Notes: a model not told the origin generated them from the letters alone. DNA of 6,496 bases from an uncultured Clostridia bacterium (GCA_934631985.1 CAKTYE010000101.1:1-6496), one strand, 5' to 3'; positions 1 to 6,095 are shown, counted from the first letter of the stretch. Program-made: numbers and translations.

Positions 1-8
1 CTCTTCTC

Positions 9-71
9 ATATAAAAATGCCCCCTATACAGCTTTCAGTGTTTTATTTCACTGTTCGCTATATAGGGAGCA
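9..71 (-). terminator. Intrinsic terminator closing the pilus-like operon
   Basis: Read on the minus strand, a 15-bp stem (arms at 71-57 and 32-18) carries a second 5-bp stem, CAGTG/CACTG (53-49 and 40-36), separated from it by a 3x3 internal loop and capped by an 8-nt A-rich loop. A TTTTTATA tract (17-10) follows immediately. Two positions of the long stem pair only as G-U wobbles in minus-strand RNA and would be C-A mismatches in plus-strand RNA. There is no U tract on the plus-strand side. Both points indicate that it works for minus-strand transcription, ending the message about 50 nt after the pilT stop codon. Confidence 0.88.
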
Positions 72-118
72 TATCAGATCCCTCGCAAGGCGCTTTTGGG
101 TATTCCATGGAAAAGGCT

Positions 119-1180
119 TCAATGCAGCTTTCTCGCCATAATATCGGGGTTCACGCAATACATCATGGCGTTTTCCCGGGAGATACGGCCCTCGTTATAC
201 AGGCGCAGAATATCGCCGTCCATGGTCTGCATGCCGTTGGCACTGCCCGCAAAGATCATGTTATCCAGCTGATGCACCTTGCCGTCGCGAATGACGCTGG
301 CGATAGCCGGGTCTACGCGCATGACCTCAAAGGCAGGCACCAGCGCCCCGTCTATGCCGGGGATCAGCTGCTGGGAGACGATCGCTTGCAGCACCATGGA
401 CAGCTGCACACGCACCTGCTGCTGCTGGTTGGCGGGGAACACGTCCACAATGCGGTCGATGGTCTTGGCTGCGCCCACGGTGTGCAGGGTGCTGAGCAGC
501 AGGTGGCCTGTCTCTGCGGCGGTCATGGCGGTGGAGATGGTCTCAAAGTCGCGCATTTCACCCAGCAGAATCACATCCGGGGCCTGCCGCAGGGATGCGC
601 GCAGGGCGTGGGAGAAGCTCACCGTATCGGTGCTGACCTCCCGCTGGGAGATCAGGCATTTCTGGTGGGGATGCAGGTACTCAATGGGGTCCTCAATGGT
701 GATGATATGCCCCGTCCGCTCCCGGTTGATGCGGTCGATCAGGCAGGCCAGGGTGGTGGACTTGCCGCTACCTGCAGGGCCGGTGACCAGCACCATGCCC
801 CGCTTCAGGGCGTAAAGATCCATCACAGCCTTGGGGATGCCCAGCTTGCTTGCGTCCGGGATGCCGAAGGGTACTGCCCGCAGCACTGCGCCGTAGGAGC
901 CGCGCTGCCGATAGGCACTGCAACGGAAGCGTCCCACCGAGGCCAGGGCGAAGGAGAAGTCGTCGTCGCCTGCGCTTTCCAGCCGCTCCATGGATCGGTT
1001 GCCCGCCAGGGCGTAAATTTGGCGGATCAGCTCGGTGCAGTCCTGCACGGAGCATTTCTGATCCTCCAGACATTCCAGCACGCCGCGCACCTTGGCCTTC
1101 ACCGAGGTACCGGGCAAAATATAAATATCTGAGCCGCTTTCCTCCATGATCTTGCTCAGTATGCTATCCAGCGCGATCAA
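119..1180 (-). CDS. pilT: PilT-type twitching/retraction ATPase
   Basis: Hexameric secretion-superfamily ATPase of the PilT branch, a cytoplasmic motor that in known systems drives pilus retraction by acting on the PilC platform. The 353 aa match the usual PilT length (about 345-350) and lack the extra N-terminal domain of PilB/GspE. Visible motifs are: PilT N-terminal region with a FRQRGS-like segment (FRCSAYRQRGSYGAVLR, 85-101), Walker A GPAGSGKST (134-142), Asp box ITIEDPIEY (160-168), Walker B LLGEMRD with Glu208 (205-211), His box GHLLLSTLHT with His226 and His233 (225-234), an AIRNLIRE-like motif AIASVIRD (292-299) and the PilT-like tail starting MQTMD (317). The start is TTG, overlapping the preceding TGA stop as TTGA, with AGGAGG 7 nt upstream. 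A later ATG (residue 12) would cut into the conserved N-terminus. It is the last gene of the operon. Assignment to PilT rather than PilB is firm; actual retraction activity is inferred. Confidence 0.94.
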   Translation of the reverse strand: MIALDSILSKIMEESGSDIYILPGTSVKAKVRGVLECLEDQKCSVQDCTELIRQIYALAGNRSMERLESAGDDDFSFALASVGRFRCSAYRQRGSYGAVLRAVPFGIPDASKLGIPKAVMDLYALKRGMVLVTGPAGSGKSTTLACLIDRINRERTGHIITIEDPIEYLHPHQKCLISQREVSTDTVSFSHALRASLRQAPDVILLGEMRDFETISTAMTAAETGHLLLSTLHTVGAAKTIDRIVDVFPANQQQQVRVQLSMVLQAIVSQQLIPGIDGALVPAFEVMRVDPAIASVIRDGKVHQLDNMIFAGSANGMQTMDGDILRLYNEGRISRENAMMYCVNPDIMARKLH

Positions 1181-1623
1181 AACGATTCCTCCTCCCCGGT
1201 GCTGCGGGGCGCGGTGGCAAAGCTTGTCACCCGCATGCGTGTCTCCGCGTCATAGGGCAGCAGCTCCACGGCAACGCACAGCTCCAGCTTTTCGGTGGCG
1301 CTGAAGCTGCGTTCCCAGCCAATTTCGGTGGCCGTCCAGCCCAGCTGCTCCGCAGCTGTTGCGCAGGCCGCGTCATAGGATGCTTCCCCCTGGCTTCGGG
1401 CCTCCAGCCAGGCAGCATCCAGCGCCGCCAGGCAGTCATAGCCCTGATCCATGGCAGCATAGACCGCCTCGTCCACGACGGCCGCCCGTCTGGCGATAGA
1501 CAGCTCCGAGCGGGCGGATGTATAGCTGACCACGCTTAATGCGGTCAGGCACAAAATGACCAGGATCATCATCAGGGAAGTCGCGCCCGTGCCGATGCGG
1601 TAGGCTCCGCCGCTTTTGTTCAT
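1177..1623 (-). CDS. Small single-span membrane protein of the pilus-like operon (148 aa)
   Basis: No named family is recognised with certainty. The protein has a short N-terminus with GTGATS (11-16), one hydrophobic span at about 17-35, an Ala- and Glu-rich helical stretch (about 37-75, SARSELSIARRAAVVDEAVYAA) and a short mixed C-terminal domain. A helix continuing out of an N-terminal membrane span is the layout of minor pilins/pseudopilins. However, there is no prepilin cleavage motif and no Glu at the equivalent of +5, so pilin identity is inferred from position and shape. From memory, similar 'SS/TS-L-hydrophobic-LCLT' proteins occur in clostridial loci of this type. The ATG overlaps the upstream stop as ATGA, with AAGGGGG in front. 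Its own TGA overlaps the pilT TTG start, so translation is probably coupled on both sides. Confidence 0.85.
   Translation of the reverse strand: MNKSGGAYRIGTGATSLMMILVILCLTALSVVSYTSARSELSIARRAAVVDEAVYAAMDQGYDCLAALDAAWLEARSQGEASYDAACATAAEQLGWTATEIGWERSFSATEKLELCVAVELLPYDAETRMRVTSFATAPRSTGEEESF
1188..1193 (-). promoter_or_regulatory. Shine-Dalgarno site fixing the TTG start of pilT
   Basis: AGGAGG on the minus strand lies 7 nt upstream of the TTG codon at 1180-1178 and inside the 3' end of the preceding gene. A perfect site at ideal spacing, plus the 4-nt TTGA overlap, supports TTG as the true initiation codon. Confidence 0.8.
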
Positions 1624-2030
1624 GGCTGCGTTCCCCCTTCAAAATAGCCGCCTGCGGTAAGGCTTGCCAGGCCGCGGCCCGTGCTGTCCTGCGCGGCAAG
1701 CTCCACGCGCACACGCACACCGCCGGACAGCTCCTGACGTTCCACCTGCGCGGTATAGGTGGTGCGGTCCTCCGTCAGCGTCCAGGCTTCCTGCGTCTGC
1801 ACAAAGCCTGCCTGAGCCAGATAGGACTCTGCGTCCGCAGTCAGGGCCAGCTCCTCCGCAAAGCCGCTGAGCCGCTCATCCGCCCGGGAGACCATGCCGG
1901 CCTCCTCGGTAACCAGCCGCGCCTTGGCAAACACGCTCAGCGAGATCGCCGCCGCCAGCGAGAAGAACAGCACTACCACGATCAGCTCCACCAGCAGCAC
2001 ATTGCTCTGGTATCCCCGCGTTTCCTTCAT
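1620..2030 (-). CDS. Prepilin-like minor pilin/pseudopilin (136 aa) with non-canonical leader
   Basis: Most pilin-like protein of the set. The N-terminal segment VLLVELIVVVLFF (11-23) aligns with the type IV pilin core FTLIELIVVIAI: if Val11 is +1, Glu15 is the conserved +5 glutamate. The usual Gly at -1 is replaced by Asn10. The nearest Gly (Gly6) would put the Glu at +9. A single helix (about 11-37) leads into a long amphipathic region (40-62) and a C-terminal beta-rich domain (about 84-130), consistent with a minor pilin. Start ATG at 2030 overlaps the upstream TGA (ATGA), with GGAGG 7 nt upstream; the stop overlaps the next start in the same way. It probably sits in the membrane or in the tip of a pilus-like fibre. 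Whether it is processed by a prepilin peptidase is uncertain. Confidence 0.87.
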   Translation of the reverse strand: MKETRGYQSNVLLVELIVVVLFFSLAAAISLSVFAKARLVTEEAGMVSRADERLSGFAEELALTADAESYLAQAGFVQTQEAWTLTEDRTTYTAQVERQELSGGVRVRVELAAQDSTGRGLASLTAGGYFEGGTQP

Positions 2031-2515
2031 GGCGTTTCCTCCCCGCTGCGCAGGGCCAGCGTCACGTTGAGCTGCTCCCCGTTTTCCCGGGTCAGCGTCA
2101 GCGTCAGCCGCCGTCCCGTTTTTTCACCCGTCAGGGCGGTCACATTGGCAATATGCTCGCCCAGCTCCGGGTCAAATTCCTCCTCTGGCTCACAAAGCTG
2201 CTCCAGCAGCGCGCCCTCATAGGTGAAAATGCGCGTTTCATAATCGCCCTGGCGCAGGCACAGCACCGTTCCCGTGGCTTCCTCCCGCAGGGTCACTGCG
2301 CCGGGGGTATCCGCCGCGCGCACCTTACCCCGCAGATAGCCCGTCAGCACCCGCTGATCGGCATAGGCGCTCACGTCCGTGTTGATGCCCATATACCCGC
2401 GCACACTGAGAAACACCGTCATCAGGCACATCAGGGCGAAGATGACCAGCAGCAGAAACGCAAACAGTCCGCTGAAGGTATGATTGCGCGGCGTCCAACG
2501 CTTTGCCGTCATCAC
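2027..2515 (-). CDS. DUF4860-like membrane protein of the pilus-like operon (162 aa)
   Basis: One membrane span (about 14-37) follows a short basic N-terminus (MMTAKRWTPRNH). The rest is an extracytoplasmic domain beginning with a helix (YADQRVLTGYLRGKVRAAD, 51-69) and continuing as beta strands containing TGTVLCLRQGDYETRIFTYEG (81-101). The pattern helix-KVR-D, strand, 'Y.T.I..Y.G.L.EL' is what I recall for DUF4860 proteins, which occur in clostridial type II secretion/type IV pilus-like loci; the family name should be confirmed by profile search. The fold is probably pseudopilin-related, but no G|FTLxE leader is present. Two ATG codons sit in tandem (2515 and 2512); the first gives an ATGA overlap with the upstream stop. 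The stop overlaps the start of the 136-aa gene. Structural role inferred only from context. Confidence 0.86.
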   Translation of the reverse strand: MMTAKRWTPRNHTFSGLFAFLLLVIFALMCLMTVFLSVRGYMGINTDVSAYADQRVLTGYLRGKVRAADTPGAVTLREEATGTVLCLRQGDYETRIFTYEGALLEQLCEPEEEFDPELGEHIANVTALTGEKTGRRLTLTLTRENGEQLNVTLALRSGEETP

Positions 2516-2838
2516 TCCGCCCCCCTTACCAGCACGCGAATATCCGGCAGGATATTGTCGGCAAACGCATCGTATTGCAGAATGAACATGGATTCGTCAT
2601 AATGCAGGCCGTAATGCTCCGTCAGGTACTCCACGCTGTCTGGGTATACGCCCTCCACGCTGTAGCAGGCCACTGCCGCGCGAAGCGCTGCGTCCTTCAG
2701 CCTCGCCTGACGCTGGGCCAGGGTCTTTTCCTCCATGGTTCCCACCTGACGGAGCATGAACGCCGTCAGGGCCGCAAAGATGCACAGGGTGACGATCCAT
2801 CCCCGGCAGCTTTTCAGTTTTTCCAGCACCGCATGCAT
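2512..2838 (-). CDS. Short pilin-like membrane protein (108 aa)
   Basis: The N-terminal 12 residues are basic, followed by one hydrophobic span (RGWIVTLCIFAALTAFML, 12-29), a charged helix (MEEKTLAQRQARLKDAALRAAVA, 35-57) and the motif CYSVEGVYPDSVEYL (58-72). The C-terminal strand segment includes ADNILPDIRVLV (93-104). A helix ending in 'ACY..EG.YP' is typical of the junction between the N-terminal helix and globular domain of type IV pilins and GspG-like pseudopilins, so I call it pilin-like, although the +5 Glu and a clear leader are absent. No specific family name is claimed. It starts at 2838 with AAGGGAG 7 nt upstream, 46 nt after pilC stops, and overlaps the next gene by 4 nt. Short size and central position suggest a repeated or core subunit, but that is conjecture. 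Confidence 0.84.
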   Translation of the reverse strand: MHAVLEKLKSCRGWIVTLCIFAALTAFMLRQVGTMEEKTLAQRQARLKDAALRAAVACYSVEGVYPDSVEYLTEHYGLHYDESMFILQYDAFADNILPDIRVLVRGAE

Positions 2839-2884
2839 GGCGCGTCTCCCTTCCCTTTACTTTGTATCCATCCCTGCTCACCGA

Positions 2885-3931
2885 TCAGCCGATCGTTGTC
2901 AGAATGCTGACCATGGGCAGCATCACCGCCAGCAGGATCGCGCCGATAATCAGCGACAGCACCGTCACCAGCGTCGGCTCGATCAGGCTGATCAGATGTC
3001 CGATGCGCTCGTCCATGTCGGCCTCATAGACCTCGCTGAGCTTATCCATCACCGCGTCGGTCTTGCCCGCCGCAAAGCCCAGACGGATCATCCGTCCGTA
3101 CAGCGGGTCGAAGATGCCCGCCTTTTCCACGGCCTCGGGGAAGGAAACGCCCTCGCCGATGGCGTCGCGGCAGGCCTTGATCTTCTGCCGGGAATCCTCG
3201 TCGGTGAACACGCTGTCCAGCAGCTCCATGCTTTCCTCCAGGGGGAAGCCGCTGCGCAGCATCATTTCCATAATGCTGGCGAAGCGGCTGGCGGTCATCA
3301 TGGCCCGCAGCCTGCGGATCATCGGGAACATCCGCCCGATAAACCGCTCAGCCTTTTCCCGGTCGGCCCTGTACCAGATCAGCAGCGCCAGCAGCAGCAG
3401 GAACAGCACGCCCAGCACAATCAGCACGCCATAGCCCAGGCCCATGCCGAAGCTGACCAGTCCGCTGTTCTGCATCTGGCTGACCTCGCCCAGCTCACCC
3501 AGCACCTGACGGAACACCGGCAGCACCCGCAGCATCAGCACCGCAATGACGCAGGCCATCATGACCACCAGCACCAGCGGATAGGTCACGGCGTTGCGCA
3601 CCGCCTTGCGGATGTTGTCCTCCCGGGCGTAGTAGCCGGACAGCCCATGACACACTTGCTCCATTTCGCCCGTGCGTTCGCCCAGGCGAATCATCTCCTT
3701 GGCGTAGACGGGGAACAGCGAGGAGGCCTTCATGCCCTCGTACAGGGAGCCGGTCTTCTCCACCTGCTCTGCCAGTTCCTTCAGTTGCGCGTCATAGGGG
3801 GTGTCCTGATAGTTTTCCGCCAGGGATCGCATGCCCTCGTGCAGGGGAATGCCTGCCTGCAAAAGCAACTCCACCTGCTGACAGAACAGGCTGATCTCCG
3901 AGGGCGTCATCTTTGCCCGCTTGCTTTCCAT
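2885..3931 (-). CDS. pilC: Type II secretion/type IV pilus inner-membrane platform protein (PilC/GspF family)
   Basis: Polytopic membrane protein that in known machines forms the platform on which pilin subunits are assembled, coupled to the cytoplasmic ATPase. Two tandem T2SSF domains are visible: first about 14-137 (LFCQQVELLLQAGIPLHEGM... LGERTGEME), second about 215-337 (RFASIMEMMLRSGFPLEESM... IRLGFAAGKTDAVM). Hydrophobic segments lie at about 117-140 (after the conserved Tyr-Pro at 117-118), 162-187 and 318-341 (after Glu-Pro-Thr at 318-320), the usual three-span layout. At 348 aa it is shorter than proteobacterial PilC (about 400 aa), mainly because the N-terminal extension is missing; this is common in Gram-positive members. 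Start ATG at 3931 is preceded by GAGGTGA and follows the transglutaminase stop by 18 nt. The symbol is by family; GspF is an equally valid name without knowing the substrate. Confidence 0.95.
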   Translation of the reverse strand: MESKRAKMTPSEISLFCQQVELLLQAGIPLHEGMRSLAENYQDTPYDAQLKELAEQVEKTGSLYEGMKASSLFPVYAKEMIRLGERTGEMEQVCHGLSGYYAREDNIRKAVRNAVTYPLVLVVMMACVIAVLMLRVLPVFRQVLGELGEVSQMQNSGLVSFGMGLGYGVLIVLGVLFLLLLALLIWYRADREKAERFIGRMFPMIRRLRAMMTASRFASIMEMMLRSGFPLEESMELLDSVFTDEDSRQKIKACRDAIGEGVSFPEAVEKAGIFDPLYGRMIRLGFAAGKTDAVMDKLSEVYEADMDERIGHLISLIEPTLVTVLSLIIGAILLAVMLPMVSILTTIG

Positions 3932-3949
3932 GGGCGCTCACCTCATTCT

Positions 3950-4783
3950 TCAATAAAATCGTTCGGTGGTGTAGGACTTCACGTTCATGTTGGTGACCTG
4001 GGCGGTGATGTCCAGGCGCATCCACTGACCGCCAACGTAAACCTCGTTCCAGGAATGGTACGTGTTATCGGCATAACCGATGACCAGCTTGGCGGGAATG
4101 CCCTGTACCCGCAGCATGGCGGCGGCAAGGCTGGCATAATCAAAGCAGATGCCCATTTTCCCGGAAATGACGGATTCCAGATCGGGCAGGTAGCCGCGCT
4201 GCACCGTCAGCGCCAGCACATAGTCATAGCTGACGTTGGTCTTGATCCAGTCCCGGATGGCGCGCACCTTATCCGCCGGGTCGGTCAGGTCAGCACAAAG
4301 CTGCTGGTCGATGCCCACCAGCGCGCTGTCCTGCGTATAGCTGACATACTGGCTGGGACACAGGAAGCAGGCGTTTTCGTCATTGAAAGCGCTGACCTTG
4401 ATCTTCTGGCTGGATGCTGAGGAATACTGGTTGCCGCTGGCCTGCTTGAACACCTTCACCGCATAGGAGCCAGTACCCAGCTGCAAGGGGAAGACCTCCC
4501 ATTCGCCGTCGCTGTTCAGGTCATAGGTGTAGGTTTGTTTATCCTTTTCGATACGCAGCTTGTAGCGCTTGGTGCCCTGTTTCTGGCGCACCATGATATA
4601 GCCGTCCGCCGCGTTGCTGTAGTCGATTTCAGTGCCGCCCTTCTTTGCCACCTTGTCTCCGCTGGCCTCGGGCCACACGGTGCTTTCGCAGATTGCCGCC
4701 GCAGCCATGACAAATACCGCCAGCCAAATCAACAGCAGGCGGTATCGTTGCAGGCCCCTTCGGAAAAATGCGTTTCGCTTCAT
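3950..4783 (-). CDS. Membrane-anchored transglutaminase-like (papain-fold) protein
   Basis: Transglutaminase-core protein facing outside the cell. An N-terminal basic segment and hydrophobic span (about 14-31) form an uncleaved anchor or signal peptide. Residues about 54-132 look like a beta-sandwich (DYSNAADGYIMVRQ... GTGSYAVKVFKQ). The C-terminal part (about 165-265) is the transglutaminase core with a full apparent triad: Cys213 in GKMGICFDYASLAAAML, His243 in YHSWNEVY and Asp258 in RLDIT. The family is common in Firmicutes, where members are annotated only as transglutaminase domain proteins and may act as proteases or crosslinking enzymes; no substrate is known to me. It is the first gene of the pilus-like operon, 18 nt ahead of pilC, behind its own promoter. 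GGAGG lies 12 nt before the ATG, rather far, and AGGGG lies only 2 nt before it. Catalysis is supported by motif; function in pilus assembly or surface maturation is inferred from position. Confidence 0.92.
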   Translation of the reverse strand: MKRNAFFRRGLQRYRLLLIWLAVFVMAAAAICESTVWPEASGDKVAKKGGTEIDYSNAADGYIMVRQKQGTKRYKLRIEKDKQTYTYDLNSDGEWEVFPLQLGTGSYAVKVFKQASGNQYSSASSQKIKVSAFNDENACFLCPSQYVSYTQDSALVGIDQQLCADLTDPADKVRAIRDWIKTNVSYDYVLALTVQRGYLPDLESVISGKMGICFDYASLAAAMLRVQGIPAKLVIGYADNTYHSWNEVYVGGQWMRLDITAQVTNMNVKSYTTERFY

Positions 4784-4837
4784 GACCCCTGAATGCCTCC
4801 AGACAATGGTCCTTCATAGAAAAATCAGGTCACTATC

Positions 4838-4866
4838 AGCATACGTCAAATTTCCAACTGCGTCAA
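4838..4866 (-). promoter_or_regulatory. Sigma-A-type promoter of the pilus-like operon
   Basis: On the minus strand TTGACG (4866-4861, 5 of 6 matches to the -35 consensus) is separated by 17 nt from TATGCT (4843-4838, 4 of 6 matches to the -10 consensus). Transcription would begin near 4831, giving a leader of about 48 nt before the transglutaminase ATG at 4783. It is the only good pair in the 145-bp gap between the flavoprotein gene and the operon. Confidence 0.6.
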
Positions 4867-4928
4867 GAATTTTTCACAGAAATGTAAAAGGCCCCATGCT
4901 TTTTGCCGAATAAGGTCAGGCCGCAGCA

Positions 4929-5552
4929 TCATTCCCGATGGAAGCTGGTGGCGATAAACTTTTCCCGCTCCGGCAGGCCGAACTGATCCTTGCCCAACTG
5001 GATGCTCTTCATCAGAAAAGCCATATTGCGGCCCAGCGTGCGCATGGTCTGCAAGCCCTCGGCATCCTGCTGAACCTCCTCGGCGGTGTTGCCGTAGACC
5101 ATGTTCCAATACTGGCTGCTGGCAATGGGCATACGGCTGATGGAGAAATACTTGTTCAGCACGTCAAAGGAGGATGCGTTGCCGCCCCGGCGGCAGGTGA
5201 CCACCGCCGCACCCACCTTCATGGTTTTGTCTATGCAGCCTGTGCTGCAAAACAGCCGATCCATGAAGGAGATCGCCGTTCCCGCAGGGGAGGCGTAATA
5301 CACTGGCGCGCCGATGACGAAAGCATCTGCCTGCGCCAGCTTCGCGGCAACCTCGTTCACCTCGTCATTGAACACGCAGCGGCCCAACTCGCCGCACTTG
5401 CCGCAGTCGATGCAGCCGCGAATGGGCTTGTGGCCCACATGAATCAGTTCCGTTTCGACGCCCTCCGCTTCCAGGGTGTGTTGCAGCTCCGTCAGCGCAG
5501 TATAGGTGCAGCCATGGGCGTTGGGGCTTCCGTTGATCAGCAGTGCTTTCAT
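4929..5552 (-). CDS. Iron-sulfur flavoprotein / NADPH-dependent FMN reductase family protein
   Basis: Cytoplasmic flavodoxin-fold oxidoreductase of 207 aa. The N-terminus KALLINGSPNAHGCTYTAL (2-20) is the FMN-phosphate-binding loop of the FMN_red/flavodoxin_2 group, and GAPVYYASPAG (81-91) is the second flavin-binding loop. The segment GCIDCGKCGELGRC (46-59) gives CX2CX2CX5C, which fits the compact 4Fe-4S motif of archaeal and clostridial iron-sulfur flavoproteins (Isf, COG0655). Such proteins shuttle electrons between ferredoxin or NAD(P)H and small acceptors; the physiological partner here cannot be told. Start ATG at 5552 has AAGGAGG 7 nt upstream, and the site's first two bases are the end of the rlmH stop codon. 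The 12-nt gap argues for co-transcription with rlmH. No convincing terminator follows, so some read-through into the pilus-like operon is possible. Confidence 0.92.
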   Translation of the reverse strand: MKALLINGSPNAHGCTYTALTELQHTLEAEGVETELIHVGHKPIRGCIDCGKCGELGRCVFNDEVNEVAAKLAQADAFVIGAPVYYASPAGTAISFMDRLFCSTGCIDKTMKVGAAVVTCRRGGNASSFDVLNKYFSISRMPIASSQYWNMVYGNTAEEVQQDAEGLQTMRTLGRNMAFLMKSIQLGKDQFGLPEREKFIATSFHRE

Positions 5553-5564
5553 GTCATTTCCTCC

Positions 5565-6044
5565 TTATTTATGGTAGCGTTCTCCGGCCTCGATCTTCAT
5601 GCAGCGGTAGAGCTGCTCCAGCAGCATCACCCGCGCCAATTGGTGGGGAAAGGTCATTTTGCTCATGGACAGTTCCTCGTCGGCCCGCTGCTTCACCGCG
5701 TCCGACAAGCCCAGCGACCCGCCGATGACAAACACCATGCGTCCCACGCCCCGGCATTTCAGGTCGCTGAGGTGGCGGGACAGCGCGGGAGAATCCCACT
5801 GCTTGCCGGGAATGGTCATGGCGATGACGTAATCGCCCGGGCGGATGCGCTGCAAAATAGCTTCGCCCTCCCGCTGCATTACCTGCTTTTCCAGCGCTTC
5901 GCTGGGGGCGGCAGGCTCGGGCAGGTCCGGCAGCTCCACTTCTTCGAGGCGGCAGAAACGGCTCAGACGCTTGACATATTCGTCCCGCAGGGCGCGGAAT
6001 CCCGGCTCCTTCAGTTTTCCGACGGTGATGATGGTCAGCTGCAT
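5565..6044 (-). CDS. rlmH: 23S rRNA (pseudouridine1915-N3)-methyltransferase RlmH
   Basis: SPOUT-class (trefoil-knot) methyltransferase that uses S-adenosylmethionine to methylate pseudouridine 1915 in helix 69 of 23S rRNA on the assembled 70S ribosome. The 159-aa length is the family norm. Diagnostic segments are MQLTIITVGKLKE (1-13), the SAM-binding knot FVIGGSLGLSDAV (105-117), the stretch LSMSKMTFPHQLARVMLLEQ (125-144) with the family's conserved FPHQL, and the C-terminal GERYHK (154-159). The start is set by AAAAGGAG ending 9 nt before the ATG. It is the first gene of a two-gene unit with the flavoprotein gene. Nothing is truncated or missing. Function is secure from established family knowledge. 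Confidence 0.97.
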   Translation of the reverse strand: MQLTIITVGKLKEPGFRALRDEYVKRLSRFCRLEEVELPDLPEPAAPSEALEKQVMQREGEAILQRIRPGDYVIAMTIPGKQWDSPALSRHLSDLKCRGVGRMVFVIGGSLGLSDAVKQRADEELSMSKMTFPHQLARVMLLEQLYRCMKIEAGERYHK

Positions 6045-6070
6045 GGGGGTAAACTCCTTTTGAGTGCTGT

Positions 6071-6077
6071 ATTTATA
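6071..6077 (-). promoter_or_regulatory. Possible -10 element for rlmH
   Basis: TATAAAT on the minus strand lies 26 nt before the rlmH ATG, in the right place for a short leader carrying the AAAAGGAG ribosome binding site. The only candidate -35 (TTGCGG, 6102-6097, 19 nt away) is poor with 3 of 6 matches, so this is a tentative call resting on the -10 box and its position. Confidence 0.35.
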
Positions 6078-6095
6078 TGTAGAGACAAGGTCTGG

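Noticed and set aside
1..10. ATG reading leftwards at 10-8, possibly a next gene
   Set aside because: It falls directly in the terminator U tract with no ribosome binding site, and only a few codons are visible.
17..1132. Plus-strand open frame of 371 codons opposite pilT
   Set aside because: It begins inside the terminator hairpin, has no ribosome binding site or family likeness and is antisense to a clear PilT gene.
2756..4420. Long plus-strand open frame (554 codons) opposite pilC and the transglutaminase gene
   Set aside because: It is rich in His and Gln with no recognisable domain and lies wholly antisense to well-supported genes. Such frames are expected opposite GC-rich coding DNA.
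4685..4705. Possible lipoprotein cleavage site at Cys32 of the transglutaminase protein
   Set aside because: The residue before the Cys is Ile (AAIC), whereas lipoboxes need Gly, Ala or Ser there.
4862..4928. Possible terminator after the flavoprotein gene (GGCC...GGCC followed by TTTT)
   Set aside because: The stem is only four base pairs with a long loop, too weak to call. Read-through remains possible.
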